DNA of 57,012 nucleotides from Roseicyclus sp. (GCA_018401385.1 JAGYKZ010000007.1:1-57012); one strand, 5' to 3'; positions 1 through 8,773 are shown, numbered from the stretch's first letter. The notes: generated by a model from the sequence alone, not told the origin. Numbers and translations: made by a program.

Positions 1-15
1 ATGATGAAGGGGGTC

Positions 16-72
16 GGCGGCAATGGGGCCGCCAATGAAACGGAAGACCCGAGAAGGCTTGGGAGTGCTTCC
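16..72 (+). promoter_or_regulatory. Structured leader of pnp
   Basis: Two hairpins lie just upstream of the pnp start. The first is a perfect 6-bp stem, GGCGGC at 16-21 with GCCGCC at 28-33. The second pairs GGAAG at 42-46 with CTTCC at 68-72 and CCC at 48-50 with GGG at 61-63. In enterobacteria the pnp leader hairpin is cut by RNase III and lets PNPase repress its own synthesis. A similar role here is inference from position only. Confidence 0.35.
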
Positions 73-87
73 ACACAGGAAATGATG

Positions 88-2215
88 ATGTTCAAAGAAG
101 TGAAAAAATCGATTCAATGGGGCGAGGAAACCTTCACCCTGGAAACGGGCAAGGTTGCCCGTCAGGCAGATGGCACAGTGATCGCAACGCTTGGGGAAAC
201 CAGCGTGATGGCAAACGTGACCTTCGCCAAAGAAGCAAAGCCAGGTCAGGATTTCTTTCCGCTGACTGTGCATTACCAAGAGAAATATTACGCCGCAGGC
301 AAGGTGCCTGGTGGCTTTTTCAAGCGCGAAGCGCGTCCCACCGAGAAAGAGACGCTGACAGCGCGCCTGATCGACCGACCCATTCGCCCTCTGTTCGTTT
401 CGGGCTTCAAGCATGAAGTTCTCGTGATGTGCACGGTTCTCAGCCATGACTTGGTGAACGATCCTGACATCGTTGCGATGATCGCCGCCTCGGCGGCGCT
501 GACCATCTCGGGCGTGCCATTCATGGGGCCGATTGCGGGCTGTCGCGTGGGTTTTGAGGATGGAGAATACATCCTGAACCCAACCGTGGACGATATGCAG
601 GGTCTGCGCAACAACCCCGACCAGCGATTGGATTTGGTTGTCGCGGGCACCAAAGATGCCGTGATGATGGTTGAATCTGAGGCCTATGAGCTGACCGAGG
701 ATGAGATGCTGGGCGCTGTCACATTTGCGCATGAGCAGATGCAGCCCGTGCTTGATCTGATCATTGATCTGGCGGAGGTTTCTGCGAATGAGCCATTTGA
801 TTTCACACCATCCGATTACAGCACGCTGTATGAAAAGGTGAAATCCTTGGGCGAAGCGCAGATGCGTGACGCTTATGCAATCCTTGATAAGCAAGATCGT
901 GTTGCCGCGGTATCCGCCGCGAAAGAAGCGATCAAAGCGCAACTGTCCGAAGAAGAATTGGCAGATGAAAACTTAGGCTCTGCGCTGAAAAAGCTGGAAT
1001 CTTCGGTTCTGCGTGGTTCGGTTGTGAAAGAGGGCAAGCGCATTGATGGCCGCGCTTTGGATGCAGTGCGTGCGATTGTCAGTGAAACGGGTCTTCTGCC
1101 CCGCACACATGGCTCGGCCCTGTTCACCCGTGGGGAAACGCAGGCTTTGGTTGTGACCACGCTTGGCACGGGCGATGATGAGCAATTCATTGACGCGCTG
1201 CATGGCAATTTTAAAGAAAACTTCCTGCTCCATTACAACTTCCCTCCCTACTCCGTGGGTGAGGTTGGGCGTGTTGGCTCACCGGGTCGCCGCGAGATTG
1301 GCCACGGCAAATTGGCATGGCGTGCGCTTCAGGCGGTTCTGCCTGCGCCAACCGATTTTCCCTACACAATCCGCGTGGTGTCTGAGATCACGGAGTCGAA
1401 CGGGTCCTCCTCAATGGCTTCGGTCTGTGGCGGCTCCTTGTCGATGATGGATGCAGGTGTGCCACTGAAAGCACCTGTTGCAGGTGTGGCCATGGGTCTG
1501 GTCTTGGAAGAAGATGGCTCCTATGCCGTGTTGACCGATATTTTGGGTGATGAAGATCACCTTGGCGACATGGATTTCAAGGTCGCGGGCACTGAGGCAG
1601 GGATCACCTCGTTGCAGATGGACATCAAGGTCGCAGGGATCACCCCTGAGATCATGAAAAAGGCGCTTGCACAGGCGAAAGAAGGGCGGATGCATATCTT
1701 GGGTGAGATGTCCAAGGCGCTGTCTTCGGCCAATGCATTCTCCGCACACGCGCCACGCATTGAGACCATGCAAATCCCCACCGATAAGATCCGTGAAGTG
1801 ATCGGTCTGGGCGGCAAGGTGATCCGCGAGATCGTGGAAAACATCGGGCGCGAAGGTCGATCACCGGATGATGGTATCAATAAGATCGCAAGTGCGAACC
1901 AAGACGCCATCAAAGCGGCCTATGATATGATCTATTCTATCGTGGCAGAGCCAGAAGAAGGTAAGATTTACAGCAGAAGTGGTCAAAATCGTGGATTTTG
2001 GTGCCTTCGTGAATTTCTTTGGCAAGCGATGGTCTGTCTATGTCAGCCAGATTGAAAGCCGCCGCCTGAACCATCCAAGCGATGTGTTGCAGGAAGGTCA
2101 GGATGTCTGGGTCAAACTTTTGGGCTTTGATGACCGTGGCAAGGTGCGCTTGGCCATGAAGATGGTCGATCAGGCGACGGGCGAAGAACGCGCTGAAGAA
2201 GAAACGGCGGAGTAA
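88..2215 (+). pseudogene. pnp: Polyribonucleotide nucleotidyltransferase (PNPase), frameshifted near the C-terminus
   Basis: PNPase degrades RNA 3'-5' by phosphorolysis and is part of the RNA turnover machinery. The start is the third ATG of a run (88), seven bases after AGGA at 77-80. Two RNase PH-like domains are followed by a KH domain ([11 protein letters not shown] near 1801-1833). The opening frame runs off into a stop at 2053-2055. The S1 domain ([13 protein letters not shown]) begins in the next frame near 1979 and ends at the stop 2213-2215. A further net loss of three bases around 2026-2043 removes part of the usual KRDGLVHVSQ segment. The essential-type family, the perfect homology on both sides and the tiny indels point to base-calling error rather than true gene decay. 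A strong terminator follows. Confidence 0.9.
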
Positions 2216-2231
2216 ACCCGCCAATAAGATC

Positions 2232-2265
2232 AAAAACCCCCGCAAATTGATTTGCGGGGGTTTTT
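2232..2265 (+). terminator. Intrinsic terminator of pnp
   Basis: A 15-bp perfect stem (2232-2246 with 2251-2265) built from AAAAACCCCCGC, with a 4-base loop, ends in a T run. It sits 17 bases after the pnp stop. The A/T flanks make it work in either direction, but no minus-strand gene approaches it. Confidence 0.9.
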
Positions 2266-2361
2266 GATGAGGTTCTGACAAAAATGTTAACCACCACATC
2301 CGTGGCGGTGTCTTGTGCACTAGGGGCGAACTACGGCATATAGGACCAGATTGGTCGAAGC

Positions 2362-3012
2362 ATGATGGGTGTAACCATGGATCGAAGACATTTCCTTGCG
2401 AGCAGTGCCGCGTTTCTTGCTACACCCGCGATTGCGCAGGATGCGGTTGGCTTTGATGAGTCTATCGAGCGCCCCGCGCCACAAGGGCCAAATCCTTGGG
2501 GCTTGCACCCCCGCCTGATGCCGACACGGATTGTCCACAAGGCAGGTATGGTGCCAGGCCATATCCATGTCGATCCGATTGCGAAATATTTATACCACAT
2601 TCTCGATGATGGGACCGCGATGCGCTATGGTGTGGCTGTTGGCCGTTCGGGCCTTCAGGCCCCAGGCCGCTACACCATTCGGCGCAAGGTGGAATGGCCA
2701 AGCTGGACTCCAACCGCAGCGATGATCGCACGCGAGCCTGAACTTTATGCTGAATTTGCAAGCGGTGTTCCGGGTGGGCCAGAAAACCCATTGGGCGCGC
2801 GCGCACTCTATCTTTATGATGGGGATCGTGACACCTATCTTCGCATCCATGGCACGCCGCAGCCATGGTCCATTGGCACGGGTGCGTCTTCTGGGTGCGT
2901 GCGCATGGTGAACGCGCATGTGATCGAGCTTTACAACAAAATCTCCCTTGGCACAGTGGTCCATCTCCACCGCCCGAATTACGCGATTTCGGGGAATGGC
3001 ACAGCGGCTTAG
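2362..3012 (+). CDS. L,D-transpeptidase (YkuD domain), exported
   Basis: The 216-residue protein starts with a twin-arginine-like leader (DRRHFL, then a hydrophobic run ending TPAIAQ), so it is probably exported to the periplasm. The YkuD catalytic signature is visible near the C-terminus: HGTPQPWSIG, then SSGCVRM containing the nucleophilic Cys. Family members make 3-3 crosslinks in peptidoglycan or anchor lipoproteins to it. A second ATG at 2377 would place the RR motif at the very N-terminus and is an equally good start. It is a single gene with its own promoter region after the pnp terminator. The substrate role cannot be told from sequence. Confidence 0.85.
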   Translation: MMGVTMDRRHFLASSAAFLATPAIAQDAVGFDESIERPAPQGPNPWGLHPRLMPTRIVHKAGMVPGHIHVDPIAKYLYHILDDGTAMRYGVAVGRSGLQAPGRYTIRRKVEWPSWTPTAAMIAREPELYAEFASGVPGGPENPLGARALYLYDGDRDTYLRIHGTPQPWSIGTGASSGCVRMVNAHVIELYNKISLGTVVHLHRPNYAISGNGTAA

Positions 3013-3015
3013 GGC

Positions 3016-3666
3016 CTAAAACGGATTGGCGGCGCGGAAGGTCATGCCGCGCCCGCCATCGGGATGGCGCAGGCGCAAGGTTTCCGCGTGCAGCATAAGA
3101 CGGGGAAAATCCCGTGCAGGCCCTGTTGCATAAAACGGATCGCCCAAAATCGGATGCCCCAATTCTCGCATATGGACGCGCAATTGATGTGAGCGTCCAG
3201 TGTGTGGGATGAGACGCATCCGCGTGCTGTCTCCGTCATGACGCAGAACCTTCCATTCGGTCACAGCGGCGCGCCCCGTCTCGTGGCAGACCTTTTGCAA
3301 GGGTCGGTTTGGCCAGTCCACAATCAGGGGAAGATCAATCACCCCCTCTTTCCCGGCCACCTGCCCCCAGACCCGCGCGAGATAGGTTTTCTTCATCATA
3401 CGCTTTTCAAACTGAAGCCCTAAATGACGTTGCGCGGAGGGGGTGCGCGCAAACACAATGATCCCAGAGGTGTCCATATCCAAGCGATGCACTAATAGGG
3501 CCTCTGGAAAGGCGGCTTGCAAGCGGGTGATCAAGCAATCAGCCAAATGTGCGCCTTTGCCTGGGACCGATAGAAGGCCCGCAGGTTTGTTCAAAACCAG
3601 AATCTCATGATCCTCATGGATGAGGTCCAACGGCGTATCGGGGGGGCTGTAAATAAACTCTGTCAT
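3016..3666 (-). CDS. RluA-family pseudouridine synthase
   Basis: The protein isomerises uridine to pseudouridine in RNA. The catalytic motif HRLDMDTSG is near residue 60, and the first residues form the typical EDHEILVLNKPAGLLSVPG strand. At 216 residues it is a short form without an S4 domain, resembling RluA rather than RluC/D. It lies four bases downstream of a small membrane protein and is the last gene of the minus-strand run that begins at rpoE, so it may be co-transcribed. The target (23S U746 and tRNA U32 for RluA) is inferred from length only. Confidence 0.88.
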   Translation of the reverse strand: MTEFIYSPPDTPLDLIHEDHEILVLNKPAGLLSVPGKGAHLADCLITRLQAAFPEALLVHRLDMDTSGIIVFARTPSAQRHLGLQFEKRMMKKTYLARVWGQVAGKEGVIDLPLIVDWPNRPLQKVCHETGRAAVTEWKVLRHDGDSTRMRLIPHTGRSHQLRVHMRELGHPILGDPFYATGPARDFPRLMLHAETLRLRHPDGGRGMTFRAANPF

Positions 3667-3670
3667 GCGC

Positions 3671-3889
3671 CTATTCGGGATAGTCGCGCGTGATCAACCG
3701 CCATGCGGACCAAATCGCGCTGCCGACAAAAAATCCGCCTGCAATGATCCCGATCTCGGCCATGGCGGGACCAGAAGGCAAGCCACGATAGGCAATGGCA
3801 CCTCCAAGCGCAGCAATGCCCAACACGGAGAAACCGAAGCGGAACCATAACTCGCTGCGGTCTGGCCCGAATTTGCGTTTATTACTCAT
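3671..3889 (-). CDS. Small two-helix membrane protein, function unknown
   Basis: This 72-residue protein has a charged N-terminus (MSNKRKFGPDRSELWFR) and two hydrophobic segments (about residues 17-36 and 44-62). I do not recognise the family. It sits between chrR, 66 bases upstream, and the pseudouridine synthase, 4 bases downstream, on the same strand, so it may be the third gene of the rpoE transcript. Confidence 0.65.
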   Translation of the reverse strand: MSNKRKFGPDRSELWFRFGFSVLGIAALGGAIAYRGLPSGPAMAEIGIIAGGFFVGSAIWSAWRLITRDYPE

Positions 3890-3955
3890 GGGTTTGCCCC
3901 TTTTTTCACAGCCCTGCCTAGTGCGGCTGGGCGTGAATGGGAAGCGGACAATTGC

Positions 3956-4615
3956 TTAGATGCGGAGGAATGTCTGCGCGATCCGTGGCAATAGCCCCTC
4001 GAATTTCAGGCGCGCATCCGTGGCGATCAGGCAGATACAATCCTCACCCGCTTCTGCCACGGGGGTGTGGTTCATCGATTCATCCCCGATTTCAATGTCG
4101 CCCCGTCCAAAACGGTCGGTCTCATCCCGATAAGCCCCTTGCAGAACCAAGGTCATTTCAGTGCCGCGATGGCTGTGGCGCGGCATCGCTTGGCCAGCGG
4201 GAATGAACAACAGGCGCGCAGTGGCGTCTTTGCCCTCGCTGATGATGGCCTGTTTGCAGCCCATGCCAATGGGACGCCATTTCACAGCGTTCAAGTCACC
4301 GCCGATCATATCCCGTAAGGGCGCGGGGAACACCGCATCCCCGTCTTTGCTTTGTTTCGCATAGCTTGCTGTTTCAGGCGCGGCACTATCGTTGATGCGG
4401 CTGAGTGTTTTGGCCAAGCTGTCCTCCGCCAAATCGGCCACCGCCATCTCGTCCAAGATGCATCCGCCCACGGCATCAAATGCCTGCAATCGGGCGCGCG
4501 CGTCATCACTGAGCGAGACATGGGTCGCAACAACAAGATCGAAGGCCGCAGGCAAACTTCCTGCCGCATAGCCAATCAAAAAGTCGTCGCTGATATGGTG
4601 TTTTACATCGGTCAT
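3956..4615 (-). CDS. chrR: Anti-sigma factor ChrR, with N-terminal zinc cysteines missing
   Basis: ChrR holds the ECF sigma factor RpoE inactive in the cytoplasm and releases it on singlet-oxygen stress. The 219 residues show the anti-sigma domain (about 1-85) and the cupin domain (about 105-200). The cupin metal ligands are all present: His147, His149, Glu153 and His183, followed by the Cys193/Cys195 pair. In Rhodobacter sphaeroides ChrR the anti-sigma domain binds zinc through His6, His31, Cys35 and Cys38. Here His6/His7 and His32 are kept, but the cysteine positions are Ser36 (codon AGT, 4508-4510) and Ala39 (GCG, 4499-4501). The frame is clean, so this is substitution, not indel noise. 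The start overlaps the rpoE stop (ATGA), implying coupled translation. Confidence 0.9.
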   Translation of the reverse strand: MTDVKHHISDDFLIGYAAGSLPAAFDLVVATHVSLSDDARARLQAFDAVGGCILDEMAVADLAEDSLAKTLSRINDSAAPETASYAKQSKDGDAVFPAPLRDMIGGDLNAVKWRPIGMGCKQAIISEGKDATARLLFIPAGQAMPRHSHRGTEMTLVLQGAYRDETDRFGRGDIEIGDESMNHTPVAEAGEDCICLIATDARLKFEGLLPRIAQTFLRI

Positions 4616-5190
4616 TTTGTCGTCTGTCTCATATTATGACGCAATCTCTCTAGCGCCAACCTAATTCGCGATTTGATTGTGCCAAGGGGTAAACCCGTTT
4701 CTATTGCAATCTCGCCATGGGAAAGATCGCCAAAATAGGCTTTTTCAATCAAAATTCGTTGTTTCTGGGGAAGCTTCCGCAGGGCTTCGGCCAGTTTCTG
4801 GCTTTCTTGCTGGAGGGCAAGAATGTCTTCTTGGTCTGGCTCTGCCTCTGGTCCCCATGGGACATCCTCTGGCTCTGGCCGCGCATATTTGCGCAGAAGG
4901 TCAATCTTCCGATTCCGCGCGATGGTGAAAATCCATGTCGACACTGAGGCTCGCGCGGGATCAAAAAGATGTGCTTTGCGCCACAAAGTGGCCATCACAT
5001 CCTGCATACATTCTTCGGCCAGCCCCTCATCTGCGCCCGACTTGATCAAGAAGGCTTTGACCCGCGGTGCGAAATGACGAAACAGGGCTGCAAATGCGGC
5101 TTGGTCACGATTTTGCGCTATCGCCATCACTTCGGCGATCCATTCGCAGGACTGCGCCTTAAAAGGGGGAGGGGTCAGCCGTGTTGACAT
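4612..5190 (-). CDS. rpoE: ECF sigma factor RpoE (singlet-oxygen response, ECF11 type)
   Basis: The 192-residue protein has sigma region 2 (DQAAFAALFRHFAPRVK onward to TWIFTIARNRKIDLLRK) and region 4 (LPQKQRILIEKAYFG through TIKSRIRLALERL). Its partner is the ChrR protein encoded by the overlapping downstream gene. I chose the ATG at 5190 (MSTRLTPPPF) over the upstream in-frame ATG at 5292. The candidate RpoE promoter has its -10 at 5297-5302, so transcription would begin at or inside the longer reading, and known orthologues start near the shorter position. Only a weak GGAA ribosome site precedes it. In R. sphaeroides this sigma factor drives defence against singlet oxygen made by photosensitisers. 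Confidence 0.92.
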   Translation of the reverse strand: MSTRLTPPPFKAQSCEWIAEVMAIAQNRDQAAFAALFRHFAPRVKAFLIKSGADEGLAEECMQDVMATLWRKAHLFDPARASVSTWIFTIARNRKIDLLRKYARPEPEDVPWGPEAEPDQEDILALQQESQKLAEALRKLPQKQRILIEKAYFGDLSHGEIAIETGLPLGTIKSRIRLALERLRHNMRQTTK

Positions 5191-5296
5191 CAGCCGTTCC
5201 GCATCAACGGGGGCTGATCCATGCCGACCTTGCGCGCAATGTGCATCGCGAGGGTCACCTGTCGTCAGATTATGAACATCAAGGTCAAGCATATCA

Positions 5297-5326
5297 CGCT
5301 TACGCGCAGGTTACAGGGTTGGATCA
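5297..5326 (-). promoter_or_regulatory. Candidate RpoE-dependent promoter of rpoE-chrR
   Basis: Read on the minus strand: TGATCC (5326-5321), exactly 18 bases, then TAAGCG (5302-5297). This closely matches the R. sphaeroides RpoE promoter pattern of TGATCC, an 18-base spacer and TAAG-type -10. It would give an autoregulated rpoE transcript with a leader of about 100 bases. Confidence 0.7.
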
Positions 5327-5395
5327 AAAAATTATCGTGATTGCCATCGGAAATGTGGCCTCTTGCCTTGGCTTTGAAAAAATTGAGGCAATTTT

Positions 5396-5425
5396 TAATC
5401 CAAGCCGCGACAGAGGGCGTAAACT
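5396..5425 (+). promoter_or_regulatory. Candidate RpoE-dependent promoter of the flavoprotein operon
   Basis: TAATCC (5396-5401), an 18-base spacer and TAAACT (5420-5425) resemble the RpoE consensus with one change in the -35 and one or two in the -10. It lies 40 bases upstream of the GTG start at 5465. The spacing is identical to that of the opposing rpoE promoter about 70 bases away. Confidence 0.55.
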
Positions 5426-5464
5426 TGGCTAGACAGAGCATGAAAACAAACAAGGAAAACATCT

Positions 5465-6757
5465 GTGCCATTTGAAACACCGCCCGCCCCCGCTCGTCAT
5501 GTGGCCATTATCGGGGGAGGGATCTCTGGATTAGGGGCTGCCTATTACCTTGCTCCAAATGCCAGAGTGACCTTGTTTGAGGCGGAGAATCGCCTTGGGG
5601 GTCATGCCCGCACAGTGGTCGCCGGGCGTCACAGGGATCAGCCTGTTGATACAGGGTTCATCGTTTTTAACTACGTTAATTATCCGAATTTGGTGCGCCT
5701 GTTCGAAGCGTTACAGGTGCCCGTTGTCGAAAGTGATATGAGCTTTGCAGCCTCGATTGGGGGTGGGGCGATTGAATATGGCCTACATTCCCTGAAGGCC
5801 CTGTTCGCACAACGCAAAAATCTGCTGAGGCCACAATATTTGCGGATGTTGGCGGATATCATGCGCTTTAATGCGCAGGCCGCCCGTTTGGCCAATGACA
5901 GCGCGCAAACTTTGGGCGAGTTCATGGATGAATTGGGTATGGGGCCGTGGTTCCGTGACTATTATCTGACCCCGATCTCGGGCGCGATTTGGTCGACCCC
6001 GAAAGAGGAGATCATGGATTTCCCCGCTCAGGCCTTGGTGCGGTTTTTCCAGAACCACAACCTGTTACAGGCTTCGGGCCAGCACCAATGGTGGACCGTG
6101 CAAGGCGGTTCGATTGAATATGTCACGCGGCTTGAGCGTGCGTTGGTCGAACGCGGGGTCACTATTGTCACGAATGCAGGCATCGACAAAGTCAGGCGTG
6201 TGGCGGGTGGGGTAGAGATCCGCCGTGGTGGCCAGTGGCAGCAATTTGACGAAGTGGTGTTCGCCACGCATTCCGATGACAGTCTGGCGCTTTTGGCTGA
6301 TCCGACTACGCAAGAACAAGCCGCGCTTTCCGCGGTCCGCTATCAACCCAATGAGATGGTTCTGCACGCGGACAGGCGCGCCATGCCTCTGCGCGAAGTA
6401 ACTTGGGCCAGTTGGAACTACACCGAGCGCGTAGGTTATAGCGGCGGCCCAATTGATTTGACCTATTGGATGAACCGCCTGCAACCGATCCCAAAATCTG
6501 ATCCGCTCTTTGTGACCTTGAACAGCCGTGGTGAAATTTCTGACGACTTGATCTATGACACGGCAACGTTCCGTCACCCCGTCTATGATTTGGCTGCATT
6601 GGCCGCACAAGGTGCCGTGCGGGCCATGAATGGAACGGGCAATACTTGGTTCTGCGGGGCTTGGATGAAAAACGGGTTCCACGAGGATGGTCTGGCCAGT
6701 GCGCTTGATGTGGTCGATGCGATGGCCGAGCGTGATCGCATGGTCGCTGCGGCCTGA
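5465..6757 (+). CDS. NAD(P)/FAD-dependent oxidoreductase of the RpoE regulon (amine-oxidase fold)
   Basis: The 430-residue flavoprotein has an N-terminal dinucleotide-binding motif (IIGGGISGLGAAYYL), then an acidic FAD-ribose contact (FEAENRLGGHART) and a C-terminal amine-oxidase-type closing segment (FCGAWMKNGFHEDGLASALD). The GTG start follows AAGGA at 5452-5456. Position and type match R. sphaeroides RSP_1091, the first gene of the operon divergent from rpoE. That protein is needed for furan fatty acid formation and reported to affect ChrR turnover under singlet oxygen. A fatty-acyl desaturase-like role here is inference from this synteny. It heads a tight four-gene operon. Confidence 0.85.
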   Translation: MPFETPPAPARHVAIIGGGISGLGAAYYLAPNARVTLFEAENRLGGHARTVVAGRHRDQPVDTGFIVFNYVNYPNLVRLFEALQVPVVESDMSFAASIGGGAIEYGLHSLKALFAQRKNLLRPQYLRMLADIMRFNAQAARLANDSAQTLGEFMDELGMGPWFRDYYLTPISGAIWSTPKEEIMDFPAQALVRFFQNHNLLQASGQHQWWTVQGGSIEYVTRLERALVERGVTIVTNAGIDKVRRVAGGVEIRRGGQWQQFDEVVFATHSDDSLALLADPTTQEQAALSAVRYQPNEMVLHADRRAMPLREVTWASWNYTERVGYSGGPIDLTYWMNRLQPIPKSDPLFVTLNSRGEISDDLIYDTATFRHPVYDLAALAAQGAVRAMNGTGNTWFCGAWMKNGFHEDGLASALDVVDAMAERDRMVAAA

Positions 6758-6770
6758 ACAGGAGAGAAAT

Positions 6771-7535
6771 GTGCCATCATCGGTGGATTATATCGCGGGC
6801 GAAACCTTCCATGGGCGCAGGGGGGCAGTGGAAAATGCGTTTCGATATTCCATTGATTACGTCATGTTGGATGCCGAGGCCGATGATCTGAAAGCACCCT
6901 CTCTTTTTGGGCGCAATCGGCGCAAATTGGCCGCATTGCACGACCTTGACCATGGCGGCGTGGCGAAAGTGGGGCGCGGGGCCATTTGGGCGCGAGAGGT
7001 TTTGGCTGCCCACGGATTGGCCGAACAGACCCAAGGGCGCCTGATGCTCTTGGCGCAGCCGCGCCTTCTGGGCCATGTGTTCAACCCTGTCAGTTTTTGG
7101 TTGGCCTATGATGAGCAAGAGCGCTTGCGTGTTGTGATTGCCGAAGTCTCCAACACATTTGGTGATCGGCATTCCTATCTGTGTCATCGTGAAGACCTTG
7201 CGGAAATCACCCGTCACGATGTGCTGTGCGCGAAAAAGATTTTCCACGTTTCGCCCTTTCAAGAAATTGAGGGCGGATATGAATTCCGCTTTGATATTCG
7301 TGCGGATCGAGTGGGCATTTTCATTGATTACACGACAGGCCATGAGGGGCTTTATGCAACGCTGACAGGCACGCGCCGCTCGTTGCGCAATCGGGATATC
7401 CTTCGCGCTTTGTGGCGGCGGCCTTTTGGGTCGCGTAGGGTTTTGGGTCTGATCCATTGGCAGGCGTTGAAATTATGGATCAAAGGCGCGCCGTATCGCC
7501 CGCGTCCTGAGCCGCCCGAGCGCGAGGTGTCTTGA
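6771..7535 (+). CDS. DUF1365 family protein
   Basis: A 254-residue DUF1365 protein with typical segments HGRRGAVENAFRYSIDYVML and PVSFWLAYDEQERL. The GTG at 6771 is chosen because AGGAGAG (6760-6766) precedes it and orthologues start near VDYIAGETFHGRR; an upstream in-frame ATG lies inside the previous gene. DUF1365 genes are regularly found next to the flavoprotein before it and to cyclopropane-fatty-acid-type methyltransferases. The R. sphaeroides counterpart (RSP_1090) belongs to the RpoE regulon. The biochemical activity is not settled from sequence. The gene starts 13 bases after the flavoprotein stop and overlaps the next start by one base. Confidence 0.85.
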   Translation: MPSSVDYIAGETFHGRRGAVENAFRYSIDYVMLDAEADDLKAPSLFGRNRRKLAALHDLDHGGVAKVGRGAIWAREVLAAHGLAEQTQGRLMLLAQPRLLGHVFNPVSFWLAYDEQERLRVVIAEVSNTFGDRHSYLCHREDLAEITRHDVLCAKKIFHVSPFQEIEGGYEFRFDIRADRVGIFIDYTTGHEGLYATLTGTRRSLRNRDILRALWRRPFGSRRVLGLIHWQALKLWIKGAPYRPRPEPPEREVS

Positions 7536-8773
7536 TGGGTCAACGCCACGCGCCCTTGGCGGGCTATGCAGTTTTTGCTGCCATGCTGTCGAGCGCGGGC
7601 CTGCCCATCTATATCCATGCGCCCAAATTCTATGTCGATGAATATGGCCTGGGCCTTGGGGCACTTGGCGCGCTTCTTTTTGGTCTGCGCCTGTTTGATG
7701 TCGTGCAAGACCCTGCGCTGGGATGGTTGGCGCGCAGCACTCGCGCCTATCGGGGGGGCATGGTGGCAGGGGCAGTGATGATCCTTGCGGCTTCCATGTA
7801 TGGTCTGTTTGCCATCGCGCCTCCGATTGCACCTGTCTGGTGGTTTGCTTTTACTCTCAGCGGATTGTTTTCATCCTTCTCTTTTCTCACCATCTGCTTT
7901 TACGCCGAAGGCGTGCAAACCGCCGAGCGGCTTGGCACAGATGGGCATCTACGCCTTGCCACATGGCGCGAAACGGGGGGATTGCTGGGGGTATGTTTGG
8001 CTTCGGTGGCCCCTATCGCATTGGCAAGTTTCCTTCCCAACCCGTTTACGGGGTTTGCGATTGGGTTTGTAGGCATTTGCGTCCTTGCCTATGTTTTGAT
8101 GCGGTCTGATTGGGGGCAGGGGGCGGCGACACCACCAACCGCCTTTGGCACGATTTTGCGCGATCAAACCGCACGGCGTTTGTTGGGCATTGCTTTGATC
8201 AATGCAGCCCCTGTTGCGGTGACCTCTACGCTTTTTCTATTTTATGTCGAGGCGGTTTTGCAGGCCATTGGATGGGAAGGGCCGCTTTTGTTGTTGTTCT
8301 TCCTTGCCGCCGCGTTATCCGCGCCGTTTTGGACGTGGGCTGCCACGCGTTTTGGGGCAAAGCCCGTATTGCTGTTTGGTATGGCTTTGTCAATTTTAGC
8401 CTTCGCCTTTACCCTTACTTTGGGAACGGGGGATATCCTTGCCTTTGCCGTGATCTGTTTGGCCTCGGGCATGGCACTCGGAGGGGATTTGACGATCTTG
8501 CCCGCGATCTTTTCTCGCCACCTGTCCAAAATCGCGCCCGAAGCGGGGGCGGCTTTTGGCTTGTGGTCATTCGCCAGTAAATTCACTTTGGCCTTTGCAG
8601 CTGTGACTTTGCTGCCCCTTTTGGAAGCAGCGGGGTTTGAGGCGGGAACGAGCAATCCTGAAGCAGCACTGTCGCGTTTGGTTCTGCTCTATGCGGCGGT
8701 GCCATGCGCGCTAAAGCTTCTTGCAATCACGATATTGAGCTTGACGCCTTTGCCGCAGGAGCGCGCGCGCTAG
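7535..8773 (+). CDS. MFS transporter of the RpoE-linked operon
   Basis: The 412-residue protein has about 12 predicted membrane segments and the glycoside-pentoside-hexuronide/MelB-like opening (AGLPIYIHAPKFYVDEYGL, then RLFDVVQDPALGWLA). The start is the ATG of the TGATG overlap with DUF1365. An MFS member at the same place in the R. sphaeroides rpoE locus supports a role in that stress regulon. The substrate is unknown; a lipid-like solute would fit the neighbours but is only a guess. Confidence 0.82.
   Translation: MGQRHAPLAGYAVFAAMLSSAGLPIYIHAPKFYVDEYGLGLGALGALLFGLRLFDVVQDPALGWLARSTRAYRGGMVAGAVMILAASMYGLFAIAPPIAPVWWFAFTLSGLFSSFSFLTICFYAEGVQTAERLGTDGHLRLATWRETGGLLGVCLASVAPIALASFLPNPFTGFAIGFVGICVLAYVLMRSDWGQGAATPPTAFGTILRDQTARRLLGIALINAAPVAVTSTLFLFYVEAVLQAIGWEGPLLLLFFLAAALSAPFWTWAATRFGAKPVLLFGMALSILAFAFTLTLGTGDILAFAVICLASGMALGGDLTILPAIFSRHLSKIAPEAGAAFGLWSFASKFTLAFAAVTLLPLLEAAGFEAGTSNPEAALSRLVLLYAAVPCALKLLAITILSLTPLPQERAR

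Noticed and set aside
1960..2060. Programmed ribosomal frameshift in pnp
   Set aside because: No slippery heptamer or downstream pseudoknot is evident, and a second local loss of bases follows in the same domain. Sequence error explains both.
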